Of a stretch of DNA of 64,000 nt, positions 12,309 to 23,127 are shown piece after piece. Source of the stretch: Turritopsis dohrnii (taxonomy: Eukaryota > Cnidaria > Hydrozoa > Anthoathecata > Oceaniidae); assembly GCA_027922465.2 (NCBI GenBank), contig BQMF02000765.1, positions 57,534-121,533 on the forward strand, written 5' to 3'. Each line of letters opens with the position of its first letter. The stretch's first letter is position 1. The translations under genes were made by a program, and so were the position numbers. The notes beneath the pieces were generated by a model. The model worked only from the letters and a program-made list of their open reading frames with translations, did no database searches and had not been told where the DNA came from.

Positions 12309-12341
12309 CTGATGATGCTTGTACAAAGTTTACAAGGGAAA
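12309..12341 (+). ncRNA. Hammerhead-ribozyme-like core, right arm
   Basis: CTGATGA (12309-12315), stem CTTGTA (12318-12323) with TACAAG (12331-12336), then GAAA (12338-12341). It lies about 125 bp after the stop codon of the Penelope-like frame, in the 3' UTR position expected for such motifs. Stem III and the cleavage site are not obvious. Confidence 0.5.
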
Positions 12342-12542
12342 ATTTATCACATATAAAAAAACTTGTCTTAAAAAATCCCAACAAAATTAAAAGTTATTAA
12401 ACAATGGAAAGGCAAACATACAAACACTTTATAACTATGTTTTAAACTAACTACGTATCTACCTAACTAAGCTAGTGTAACCAAGCATTTAAAAATATAG
12501 CTTTTAAAAGGTTTAACTATGAACGACTTTGGTATTTCTCAA

Positions 12543-12622
12543 GTTTGCCTCAATGCTTTGCTTGGTCAGCTAGGATTAGCTAGGATAAGCTGGAATAAGC
12601 TAGAAAGCTAGAATCAGCTAGG
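12543..12622 (+). repeat. Short AGCTAGGATA minisatellite
   Basis: Degenerate tandem units of about 10-12 bp (AGCTAGGATTAGCTAGGATA and variants) occur here. Apart from this, 12405-13770 contains no supported gene. Confidence 0.6.
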
Positions 12623-13773
12623 GGCTTCCTGGCAAATCTCACACAGTCAGACCTCACTTTTACTCCGATGCCCCCCGGATATAATAAGCCTAAATAAAGC
12701 AAATGGTGGATAAATAAGCACTAAAGAAAGCCTACCAGTCGCCAGAAATTTCTCGTGGAAGAGGCCTTGTGCTACAAAAAATGGCTTTCCGCATGGATGT
12801 GATGAATGCGTGTAAACGCACGCACGAAATTTCAAAAAACCGCTAGGTTTGGACAGCAGAAACAAAACCAAAGCTGGTTTTAATGTATTTCTTGCTTTCG
12901 CAGAAATCCAATTATTAAATTATTATTAAATCTCCCATCATAATGTCCCTGTAACTGAAACCTTTCATTAAAATCAGACTATGTATATTGAAATTTTATT
13001 CTTTATTTATTCTTTATTTAATTCTAAATTCTTTGATCACCTCATTCGGAAAGGTATATAATCTATCATCTGATAATTCATTTGTTTTTTGTTTTTTTTA
13101 TTAACCTTTGCGAGAAAACTTATTTGTTATCCAAATTATCTATCTACATGGGATAGAAATACACGAAGGTATTCTTCTCTGGAACTGAAAGCATTCTTTA
13201 TGGACTTATGATAATATTCCTTTCTTCATATTCTTAAAAGAGAAACAGAAAAAAAAACTATTTACATTTGTTACAGCTTCTAGGCCATTTTGGATTAGTA
13301 ATCTGGATCACATATCCCCAATAAGCCGCTCATCTTCTATGAAGTTTTTTTTTAAGGTTCAGGTTTCTTTTTCTCGTGGGTCCAAATAGCTTGTAAAAGA
13401 CTATGCATATCTTCAACACATATGTACGCTGTTTCTTTTAATATTCTTCTCTCTAACCTTTTTACTGCACAATTTTTACATTACATAGCTTATCAGATTT
13501 GTTGGGATACACAATTAAACTAAATACGTAATAAGACTTAAAATATAATAAAATTTAAAAAATAAATATTTCCATTCTGTTGAACCGACAAAAACTGTTC
13601 GATCTGTTATGAGGATTATTGCCCATATCGACACCATCATACTAAAACAACCTGGGTTTTTCTTCAACAATGCTCTATATATATTCAGCAGGGTAAACTC
13701 TGGCCAACTGTTTGATCAACTTCCATATGAATCAGATATGAGAATGATTTGAGATTATACCATCAAGCATATA

Positions 13774-14345
13774 GTGAAATTGACCAATACTTTCACTTTC
13801 ACTTCCACATTAGATTTTGTTGAATTGAGTGTCTTGGCTATGACATGGCTGATTGTCATCAATGGAAAAGGAGATGGGGAACCAACCAAACTTAAATTCC
13901 AGGATTCATTAGATGGCCTTAGTCAATTCATTGAAACTTCTTTTATAACTGGAAACAATCAAAACAAGAAAGCAAATTCAATTACTTGTATGTAAAGATG
14001 CCAGTAGAATTAAATTAACAATTTCCTTTAACATTTATATATATTCAGGTAACTATCATCTTGGTTCTTTGTTAATACCTCCAGTTAAAATAGCAGGTTT
14101 GGATGTGAGAGACTACCTAATGGTAACAACTGTTTTTTTGCTAGCACGAAAGGTTCTTTAGAACTGGCTGGCACAGTTTGCATCGAGTTTTGGATAGGTT
14201 GGAATTAAAGGACCCTAGTAAAATTAAAAGCAGCGGTAATAGACATACATTAAGCACAATCTTAGCATCTATGGAACTAACAGATCAAGAAAGGGACTTT
14301 GTTTATAAACACAGGAGGTTAAGGTTAAAAGGCTTATCAGGTTTA
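13774..14345 (+). pseudogene. Decayed tyrosine-recombinase-like gene fragment
   Basis: Two pieces in different frames align in my memory with one multi-copy cnidarian protein family: 13774-13995 (NGKGDGEPTKLKF ... ETSFITGNNQN) and 14048-14345 (NYHLGSLLIPPV; CFFASTKGSLEL; WHSLHRVLDRL; NRHTLSTILASMELT; ERDFVYKH). The end pattern, an R-H box followed by a KH(M)GH box, resembles the catalytic core of phage-integrase-type tyrosine recombinases, but the GH box is lost here (KHRRLR). Frameshifts lie near 14000-14150. The assignment to tyrosine recombinases is an inference; the family resemblance itself is from memory. Confidence 0.4.
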
Positions 14346-14439
14346 TATATACTTAAAGTAAAATATAAATTAAGATTTAACCCTCAAATTAAATTTTTCC
14401 ATTTCCATTCTGTTGAAACGATAATAAAATTGAAATATG

Positions 14440-14712
14440 TGCACAAAAGGTGGTGAAAGCCTCATTTGCTACTGATGTGTTTTCTTGGGCGATGGTTGCC
14501 TATGATATTTTTTCTGATCTTGTGTCACCATGAAGTAGTCCTAGCAAAGGTGAATGATGCAATGTTACTGGAGGCTTTTAACAACGATAAACGTCCTCCA
14601 ATCATTTATTTAAAAAAATTTTACTCAGTGTAAGACTACAATACTATCTCTAATGCTATTACTACGTGTTGGTCTACTGATCCCTCTGAGAGACCCTTTG
14701 TAGATAAGGTAA
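14440..14712 (+). pseudogene. Protein-kinase C-lobe fragment, copy A
   Basis: Matches the end of the neighbouring kinase pseudogene nearly base for base: the segment from ACAAAAGGTGGTGAAAGCC to the GTAAAC after RPFVDK. Reads LAKVNDAMLLEAFNNDKRPP, then a stop (TAA where copy B has AAA), then TCWSTDPSERP, the typical kinase alpha-H/alpha-I signature. Copy A is uninterrupted across the point where copy B carries a LINE. It carries the same TGA and frame slip after DLV-SP as copy B, so inactivation predates the duplication. Confidence 0.7.
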
Positions 14713-14749
14713 ACACTATACAAATTATGATCATTCATATCTTAATTTA

Positions 14750-15274
14750 AGGAAAGCTATAAAAATAGCAGAAAAACTTCGTCACATAAACCATTCAAAC
14801 ATCGTAACATTTGTGGCATTTAGCATCGTTCCAACAGCCTTCATATTTGAGTATTGCCAGTTAATACTTGATGACGAAGTCGTTCACAACATTGCTGTAA
14901 TGCTTTCTGTCCTGAATGATAATGAAGAAATTATTTTCTCAGAAAGATTGAATATCATAAGGCAGACGACGGAAGGGCTAAAGTACTTACATGATAATGG
15001 GATTGTACACAGAGATCTTAAGCCAACTAATCTCTTAGTTTCAGGATGGCGAAGTAATTTTAGCGTGAAAGTAGCAGATTTTGATGATCTTCACGACCTG
15101 AAAGATACAATTCTTGCAACATTGACGCACACTTCTTGTACGGTTGGCATGACACTTTCTTACTGTGCAATTGAAATATGTACACAAAAGGTGGTGAAAG
15201 CCTCATTTGCTACTGATGTGTTTTCTTGGGCCATGACTGCCTATGAGATTTTTTCTGATCTTGTGTCGCCATGA
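14750..15274 (+). pseudogene. Protein kinase domain, decayed
   Basis: From alpha-C (RKAIKIAEKLRH) through HSNIVTFVAF and the hinge region (FEYCQ) to the catalytic loop HRDLKPTNLL (HRD aspartate and asparagine present), then VKVADFDDL, where the DFG glycine is aspartate, then a poor APE equivalent (CAIEI) and ATDVFSWAMTAYEIF. The glycine loop and the beta-3 lysine are missing upstream. The frame ends at a TGA where the family would read tryptophan. With no ATP lysine and an altered DFG, this is a pseudogene or pseudokinase remnant; the former is more likely. Confidence 0.75.
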
Positions 15275-15278
<4 letters not shown>

Positions 15279-15308
<30 letters not shown>

Positions 15309-15614
15309 ATATTTCAGCATATCCAAATATGTGTATTGGCTCTTCATCTGATATATTGCGTATATGTGTGTGTGTGTGCATAATGTCAATATAAAATTTT
15401 AACGTAAATAAACGTAAATAAATTATTTTTTTTTATTTTCTTTTTTTTTTAATGTTCATACTTAATGTTCTTGCGAAAGCTTTGTCCTTTAGGAATTTCT
15501 TTGTCTCATGTTTGAATTCGTGTAGTGTGGTTGAGTTTCGTGCTGACTTTGGCAAGGCATTGAAGATATTTTCAGCTTGGACCTTCTGTAGACGTTTTAC
15601 CAAATATTGCGGTG
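15279..15614 (-). mobile_element. 5'-truncated LINE insertion inside kinase copy B
   Basis: The 336-bp insert separates two halves that are contiguous in copy A and is flanked by GTA. On the minus strand it encodes a LINE C-terminal fragment with an internal gap (PQYLVKRLQKVQ ... NIFNALPKSARNSTTL ... FKHETKKFL) and ends in a (TTA)n tail, the (TAA)n run at about 15279-15302 on the plus strand. Microsatellite tails are typical of CR1/L2-type LINEs. Confidence 0.7.
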
Positions 15615-15800
15615 TAGTCCTAGCAAAGGTGAATGATGCAATGTTACTGGAGGCTTTTAAGAACGATAAACGTCCTCCAATCATTTATTTAAAAAAATTT
15701 TACTCAGTGAAAGACTACAATACTATCTCTAATGCTATTGCTACGTGTTGGTCTACTGATCCCTCAGAGAGACCCTCTGTAGATAAGGTAAACACTACAC
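15615..15800 (+). pseudogene. Protein-kinase C-lobe fragment, copy B
   Basis: Continues the kinase after the LINE: LAKVNDAMLLEAFKNDKRPP, LKKFYSVKDYNTISNAIAT and CWSTDPSERPSVDK. It lacks the TAA stop found in copy A. It ends at a GTAAAC that could be an old splice donor. Confidence 0.7.
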
Positions 15801-15829
15801 ACTATTCAGATCTAGACTAGATTTATTGG

Positions 15830-17650
15830 ATTTCTGCGTAAGCAAGAAAGCCTTTACGATCGTCTTTGTTTTTCTTAGTTTTTTGGTTTTTTTTCCATCT
15901 TACTGTCCAAACCTAGCGATTTTTTTATTTCGAAGTTCATTGGTTCATACAGCCGCCGTCTCAAAGTTCATTGGTGCATGAAGTGCCACTATTACGAAAG
16001 GGTGCTAATTAACTTTAATAGCGCTAGTTTATTGGCTTGAATTTCCGCCATGTGATCATCCGGGTATTTTTTTCGACTTACATTTGCACGCCGTTCGCAT
16101 AATGGTACACTACAGCGTGACCGAAGAAACTTCCAAAAGTTGATTAATCAATCGAAGTTGAATAGATTTACAGTTCCAAGACCGAGAGTAGAGGGTAAAA
16201 ATTTATGATAATCTTACAAAGATTCTACTGTGTTCATTCTTTTTTAAAAACAAGTTCTCAATGTTTTATAAAAACAGTGTGTCAAAAAGGAAAGGTTTTT
16301 GTTTTTTTTGAAAATTTCTGGTATTCTTTTGAGCTTTTCTAAATACAAATGCTCGTTTGTTTTATCTGTGGGCTGTAATGCCTTTTAAAATCTGGATACG
16401 TACAGCTCAGCTCAGTTTCCTCTTTAGCTCCAACAACAAGAATATCTGTCTAACCTCTGCCTGCATCATTTTATGTTTGATATTTCTCTAGAGATATGTT
16501 AGCATATTTACTTGTATAGTTATTGGCTGTATTATCATTAATGCCCTTAATTAGGAATAGGACTTGCTATTTACGATAGCAAATAGGAAACTTATCTCGA
16601 CTGTCTGTAAATTTTAACTGCTTTCAGTTATGTTTGCTAATTTGGATCACATATTTAATTAATCCAAATCTTTGTTTACTTTTTTTGTTTTGGAAGTCTT
16701 TTCGTTATTAGGAAGATTGACCGTATATATTGAAAGACTTACGTAATCAATGTGGTATCTGACACGGCATCTAATTAGATTTATTGTTCTTTTGTTCATT
16801 AAATTTATTGGCAGTTAACGTAAGTTTCATATTGTGTCAGCCGTGCTTTAAGAATTTCCTGGGGTGTATGCGTAATTAGAAATTTAATGTTTTTTTAAGT
16901 TTCTAAGTTTTTAGGTTTAAGTTTCAGTTATGTATGTTGATTTTGTATGTATTTCGTATCATTAAAATCTACGCTTTCATTTTTGTGCTTAGGAATTCTG
17001 TTAGGAAGATTGACAATACCTATTAAATTCATAACATTTACATTGACTTACATGCATACTCATTGTCTTATCTGAATTGATCACTGAATCCTTAATATCA
17101 TTTTGTAAGTTTATTGATGTATAATTGGTATAAAGTTTTGCATAGTGGCAATTATGTTTTCCAGATTTTTGAGGAGTACATGATCAGAAATTTAATAAAT
17201 CTATATTGCGGATTAAACTTTTCTTAAATTTCAAGAATGTCGTAATCTTTCTTTTTTCATACTTCAGCTGATTTTGCAGAAATCCTTATACCTGCAAGGG
17301 CATCTTGTTTAAATTGAATACGTACTCTTCTTTTTCTTCAGTGAAGAAAATTTGTCACACATATGTTTAAAGCACTGCGTTACGCAGAATGTCTTTCAAT
17401 TCATTTCATTTTATTTTATGATTATACTTATTATATTTATATTATATTTATATTATATTTATTTTATTCCTTGGTGACAAAGTTGTTCACAACATTGTTC
17501 ACATGCTTTTTTTTCTAAATGAAAATTAAAAGACCATAAAATCATGTACAAACAAGTCCCTAAAAAGTACTATTTCTGTGTTTTATTTCCCGACTAGACG
17601 CCCCTACCCCACCCCTCCCTGATTTTTTTAATTCATCTTATTTACCTTAT
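15830..17650. repeat. Gene-free; degenerate ~295-bp tandem duplication
   Basis: No gene seen. Segments at about 16625-16905 and 16918-17215 share ordered landmarks (TTTCAGTTATGT, TTAGGAAGATTGAC, GACTTAC, AGAAATTTAA) at nearly constant spacing, so an old tandem duplication is likely. A CGCCCC box lies at about 17600. Confidence 0.45.
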
Positions 17651-17656
17651 CTTATT

Positions 17657-17980
17657 ATGTTAACCATTTCTTTTGCATCCAATCTTTCTGTGAGAAATTG
17701 TGAACGACAGCTCTCCTGCATTGATGCTGTAAAGAATGCGTTAGCCGAGATATATGGCCATATGGACCGATCAAATTATTCCAGAAGCAGAAAAGGAAAC
17801 AATCTGCCTTCGTTTATGACAAGACTTCGTGTCGTTATTGCTGTAACATTTGAAATGACGATGTATGGTTTTTGTAACCAGGAGACAGCAAAAATACGGA
17901 AAGCATTTGAATTGACATTACGGGCAGTGGTCAGATTACTTCTGAGATGGTGCGTTGAGATGACACCTTCCCTCCACTAG
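17657..17980 (+). CDS. Unrecognised 107-residue open frame
   Basis: I do not recognise it. The middle (NCERQLSCIDAVKNAL, AEIYGHMDRSNYSRSRKGNN, MTRLRVVIAVTFEM) has balanced, protein-like composition unlike the poly-K/F shadow frames around it. It has no clear splice sites and ends MTPSLH. It may be an exon or the remnant of a mobile element. Confidence 0.25.
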   Translation: MLTISFASNLSVRNCERQLSCIDAVKNALAEIYGHMDRSNYSRSRKGNNLPSFMTRLRVVIAVTFEMTMYGFCNQETAKIRKAFELTLRAVVRLLLRWCVEMTPSLH

Positions 17981-17989
17981 TCTCAACCA

Positions 17990-20220
17990 TTATCTATAGG
18001 TAGTGGCTAGATCTTGCTTTGAGCCGGTCTAGAAAGGAACAGTGAGGCTTTCCTACCTTCCACAGGCCTTGGAGGTTCACCTTAGGAAAGTGATAGTACC
18101 TCCTTACCCTCCCACCCTGGGTTACGGGAAAATGTTACAACATCGAACAAAACAGTAAAAACAAGCCAAAAGAAATCGACGACGACGATGATGTGGTAAA
18201 AATTAACATGTTGACTCTAAGTTACAATGCCATCAAAAGCATTTTTCAAATTTCACGTCTCCTTTATCGAATTAAAAGTCTTCATCCAAAATTTCTTCAG
18301 GTTTGTTCAACATGAATTTGAGTTTGATTCGACGAAATAGTTGATTTGAAAATTTTGGAAGGCGGAATTTTTTTTTTTTTTTATTTTATTTTATGTTTGG
18401 CTGGTCACCATTTATTATTATGACTATGTGATTAAAAAAACGAAAAGTTTGTTACAATATATCACTGTACCAAGCGTGAGAAAGAGTCAGAATTGGAAAA
18501 ACACTTTGGGAAAAATAAGAAAGACGAAACTTCAAAAATGCCCTCGACCGGATAACAGAGATTTCGAAGGTAATAAGAAGGTTACTTATAGTTATTAGTT
18601 ATATAAGTTATATAAGTTATTAGGATATAAGTATACTATTTTTAGGTTATTCGTACGTTATAACTACTACGAAATGTTATGACAATCAAGTAAGTAAACT
18701 ATGTAATATTTGTCTAATATTGTCTACTTGGATATCACATGTCGTACGTCGTATTTTTAGGTTATTCGTACGTTACAACATCAACGAAATGGTATGACAA
18801 TCAAAATCTAAGCTGATTTCGAACCCGTGAGTAAAAATGTATCCGTAGTAGAGCTCGAAAAACTGATCAAGGTATTGTATGGGATTGTGGGCCTACCACG
18901 AGATTCATAGTCATAGTACTCAGAAGAAAAATTATCGAATATCGAGTTAAATATCAAATCGAAAGATAGAGTTTGCATCGATCGAAAATTGTTGATGAAA
19001 AAACGGGAGACATGAAAACAAAATGACCAATTGTCCTGAAATCCTGTTCCTAACCGAGGGTGCATATTGAAAATTAATTGGCTACGTATAATTTTGGTGA
19101 TTCATGAAATTAATTTTTATTAAAGTTTGCTTATTCAAATTTTGAAAATATATTATTGACTCTTTCATAAACCATTTTATATTACCATTTCAGGAGACAG
19201 GAATTGGGTCCGACTAAGCGAATGTCCGAGTAAACGCCCCTTTTTCAAAGTTTAATTACATAATGTTCACATTTTGACAAAACCTTTCTTGATAACATCA
19301 CGCCCATAATGCAATAACATCCAAAAATTCCTCCAAATGTCATGTGATGTGTTGGTTGCCTTGACGGCTGGAAAAAGCAGTGAGTGATTTTTTTTGTGAA
19401 CGTTCATGTTTTTCATTTGGTTGTGGCTATGAGACGATCAAATGAGTTGTTTGACTTGTTTCTTTGTCTCGTTTATTTGAATGAACTGTGAAAAGTGATA
19501 ATCTTTCCCTACGAGCGAGCATTTAATTAAATGTCGAATTATTAAAATGTCAAAAGTAAATTTAGCAAAATGTCAAAACATTTTCGAAATAGTCTGCTCA
19601 AAGTCACACCAGATCGGTAAGGTATATCAGACTAGGTACATCATCTTTCGCTTGTGTTATGATAACGAAAAAATTCTCAGAGGAGAGGAATTTTGTAAAA
19701 TAGCGTGCGCTGCATTGTAGATTTCAAACCTTCAACTAGAAGAGTCGAGTATAGAGAATCAAAGATCCTTGCTGAAGAGACGCTGAAATTCTGTTCAAAT
19801 TAGTTAGAAGTTTCGCTTCTGGGAAACGCAATCTAAATGGATTTATTTATCACGATGAAAAGCATACGGAAGAGAAAATTTTCAGGAAAACTGCCAAGAT
19901 ACACTGACATCCAATACACTGACATAAGTTCCTCACTTTTTCAAAAAGGTAACAAGTTTCTAACGAAACAATCAAGTTCCAAAGGATATGAGAATGTCTC
20001 CACGTCAAATACTGGGAACTAAGTTAGTAATGATGGAAATAACAACAAACAACAAAGTGCTTTTTTTCCAGGAGGACTTTATAGAATATTGAATATTAAC
20101 ACGACGATGTGTGTTTACTAGTATGCGTGAAATACAAAGTTATGGAATCAACGATTTTTAATAAAAATTACTAAAATTGATTGTGCATTGATTGTGCATT
20201 GAGCCTTCGTAATCAATTTA
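17990..20220. other. Gene-free; one local direct repeat
   Basis: A ~50-bp unit around GGTTATTCGTACGTTA at about 18650-18700 recurs at about 18757-18807 with few changes. A CGCCCC box lies at about 19235. The frame at 19837-20022 is unrecognised and low-complexity. Confidence 0.4.
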
Positions 20221-20229
20221 CTAAACGGA

Positions 20230-23127
20230 TGAATGCAGTGACTTCCGCCCGAAGATGGCGGACGCAAAAACCGTCTAACGGAAATCTGACGTTGAAAAAT
20301 AAAGGAGATTACGATTAAACTTATCTTTTTATGCAACAAGTTGCAACAAAAAACATAAGAGAATATATCCTAACTCCGAAGAAGTTCCATGCGAAAAATG
20401 TGATAAACGATTCCGTACACTCCGAGGCGCATTGCAGCACCAGCGACAATGTAAAGCGATAAAGGGTTAATATAACAGACATTGATCATCAACCTCTTTC
20501 TTCTGTGGAGCATCTGGACGCGGGAAATGCAGAAAATGAAGATAATGGAGTTAATAAACCAGAAAGATTCCACTGGTAGCGAAGCAATCAAGGACATCAA
20601 TGACTGCTACGAAAAAATAGTGTTCTGGAAGCGGAATATATTAGAGAAATTACTAGGCTACTGAATGCTTGGGTCGAAAAATCCCCATGAATGCGTGAAT
20701 GTGCTATGACGGCTATCGACATCATGTCGGCGCTTTTGCTCCAAATGCCATCGAAGGAATCAAAAAGCAAAGAACACGTTAATGCGCTAGAAAGACGATT
20801 AAAACTGTGGAAGGAGGGACAATTCATAAGGCTTTTCCGAGAAGCTGAAGCACTACAGAAACGACTTCCTAAACCCATAACCAAGAAAGACATGACATAG
20901 CTATCAAGGAAGTTTCGTGATTTGATGCAAAAGGGGGACGTCAACGGCACAATAAAGCTGCTGACAAATAATATGCAAAATGGAATTCTTCCATTGAACG
21001 AAGAAACGATCACTTCTTTGCGCCTGAAACATCCTCAAGGAAAAATGCTAACGGAAGACTCTATCAAAGATGTACGGTGATAGCGGAAGAGATCTGAGAA
21101 GAGCTATTGCGAATTTGACAAAGAAACTCTGTACAGAACAAATGATGGATAACTCCTTGGAAGGTTTTCTCGCCGCAAGACTAGTCCCACTGGATAAGAA
21201 GCCAGGTGTCAGACCAATTGGTGTGAGAGAAGTGCTTAGGCGAATATGCGGTAAACTAATCATGTCAATAGCGAAAGGCGATGTCATTAAAGCAGGCAGC
21301 AGAATACAGATGTGCTCCGGGCAGAAAAGCGGTAGTGAAGCTGCAATCCACGCAATGAGAAGAGCATTCGAAACCGAAGAAGCTGAAGCAGTAATATTAC
21401 TAGATGCAGCCAATGCCTTCAACAATATCAATAGACAAGCACTCCTACACAATGTCAAAGTTATTTGTCCCATATTGGCTACCTATGTTTCCAACTGCTA
21501 TCGACTCCCAGCACAATTGTTCGTCATTGGCGGGATTGAACTTTCCTCGAAAGAAGGAACTACACAAGGAGATCCGATCGCAATGGCAATTTACGCGATT
21601 GGAATAACTCCCTTATTGAACATCGTGCTGTCGACGATCGCTGACACTACAGATCAAATGGTTGCATTTGCAGACGATATCACTGCGACTGGAAAACTTG
21701 AATCGTTGAAGGAATGGTGGATCACAATCACAACAATTGGTCCACAATTCGGTTACTACCCTCAACCTAGAAAATCATGGTTAATTGTAAAGGAAAAACA
21801 CTTGGGCAAAGCAAACAATTTTTTTAATGGAACCGACATACAAATCTCTAAAAATGGTGAACGGCATCTTGGGGCTGTTATTGGAAACAAGAATTCTAAA
21901 GATGAGTACTGTCGAAAACTAGTGAAACAATGGTCAGAAGAATTGACAGTACTAACGAGAGTGGCATTGACTCAACCTCAGGCGGCATATTCCTGTTATG
22001 TTGCTGGCTATCAACACCGTTTTTCCTACTTCATGCGAACAATACCACAACTTGAGGAATACCTACAGCCAGTTGAAGACATCCTGAGATGCCAATTTAT
22101 ACCAGCAATTACAGGTGGACAAGTGATTAATGATATCGAACGAAAGCTACTTTCTCTACCACCACGAATTGGGGGACTGGGTCTCAAAAACGTTTAAGAA
22201 ATCGCACCAATTGAACACGAAAATTCAAAGCAGTTTACTGTACGACTGCAAAGTGAAATCCTCGGTGTTGAACATGACGATAATGGAAAAACGATTGCAA
22301 CGATAAGAGAGTAAAGAAATCGGCGAAACAAAGACAAGCTGGAACAAATTAAGACAGAAATGAGCGATGAACAACAGCGGATAAACGAGTCAAACTGTTT
22401 AGTCGGTGCTTCCAACTGGTTGACAAACCTCCCGATTAAAGATCTGGGATACAATCTCAATAAGGAACAATTCCAAGACGCCCTTCGCATAAGGTACAAT
22501 TGGTCTCTACCACGACTACCTACAGAATGCGTATGTGGGAGTAAGTTCGACGTACCTCACGCATTATCGTGTAAAAAGGGAGGATTTGTAGCTCTTAGAC
22601 ACAATGGGATCCGTGACATTACTTCAGCCTTTCTAAAAGAAACATGTGTTAACGTGCAAAATGAGCCAAGACTGATGGAACTTACTGGTGAAACATTGAA
22701 TCACAGAACTGCGAACCAAAGCAGAGAAGCTCGTTTAGATATCGTTACAACCAGCTTCTGGACCCCTGGCCAAAGAGCATTCTTCGACATAAGGGTATTT
22801 GACCTAAACGCTCGGAGGTACAAGGGTCTAGAACTGAACAAATGCTTCAAGCGAAATGAAGACGAGAAAAAACGTCACTACGACGAACGAGTCAACCAAG
22901 TTGAAAATGGTACGTTCAGTCCGCTCGTATTTACAACCAATGGAGGGATGGGTCGTGAATGTAGAACTTTTTACAAGAGACTATCGGAAATGTTAGCCGA
23001 AAAACGTGATATACCGTGGCAGCATGCTACAAACTTTATCCGATCAAAGATCTCCTTCAGCTTACTACAATCAAAACAAAAAAAAACTCGATCACTACAC
23101 AAGCAAAAAAAAAAAAAAAAAAAAAAG
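20230..23127 (+). pseudogene. RLE-type non-LTR retrotransposon, decayed
   Basis: Ordered domains of an R2-like element: an N-terminal zinc finger at about 20390-20470 (CEKCDKRF ... LQHQRQC, a C-x2-C-x12-H-x3-C pattern); a linker with MPSKESKSKEHVNALERRL (20691-20900); reverse transcriptase at 21070-22197 with RPIGVREVLRRICGK, ILLDAANAFNNINR (motif A), GTTQGDP (motif B) and FADDITATG (motif C); then the endonuclease at 22360-23080: CVCG...HALSC zinc knuckle, RHN at about 22599, RLDIV and AFFDIRVF, the RHN/PD/D pattern of restriction-like endonucleases. Stops at about 20577, 22195 and 22314 and at least one frame change make it defective. It ends in a ~20-nt A run (23107-23127). Confidence 0.8.

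Larger units (their letters stand above)
11572..12400 (+). repeat. Right arm of 829-bp inverted repeat
   Basis: Mirror image of 10728-11556. The two arms stand head to head with 5'-truncated ends at the centre. The 15-bp spacer read on the minus strand continues the element's reading frame (ESDFKRE), so the spacer seems to belong to the left copy, which is about 10-15 bp longer. Confidence 0.9.

Noticed and set aside
14178..14456. 92-residue frame as an independent gene
   Set aside because: Its first part is the tyrosine-recombinase-like remnant and its end runs into kinase copy A; it is an accidental fusion of two relics.
15433..15820. Overlapping plus- and minus-strand frames as a sense/antisense gene pair
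   Set aside because: The minus frame is the LINE fragment and the plus frame its shadow running into kinase copy B.
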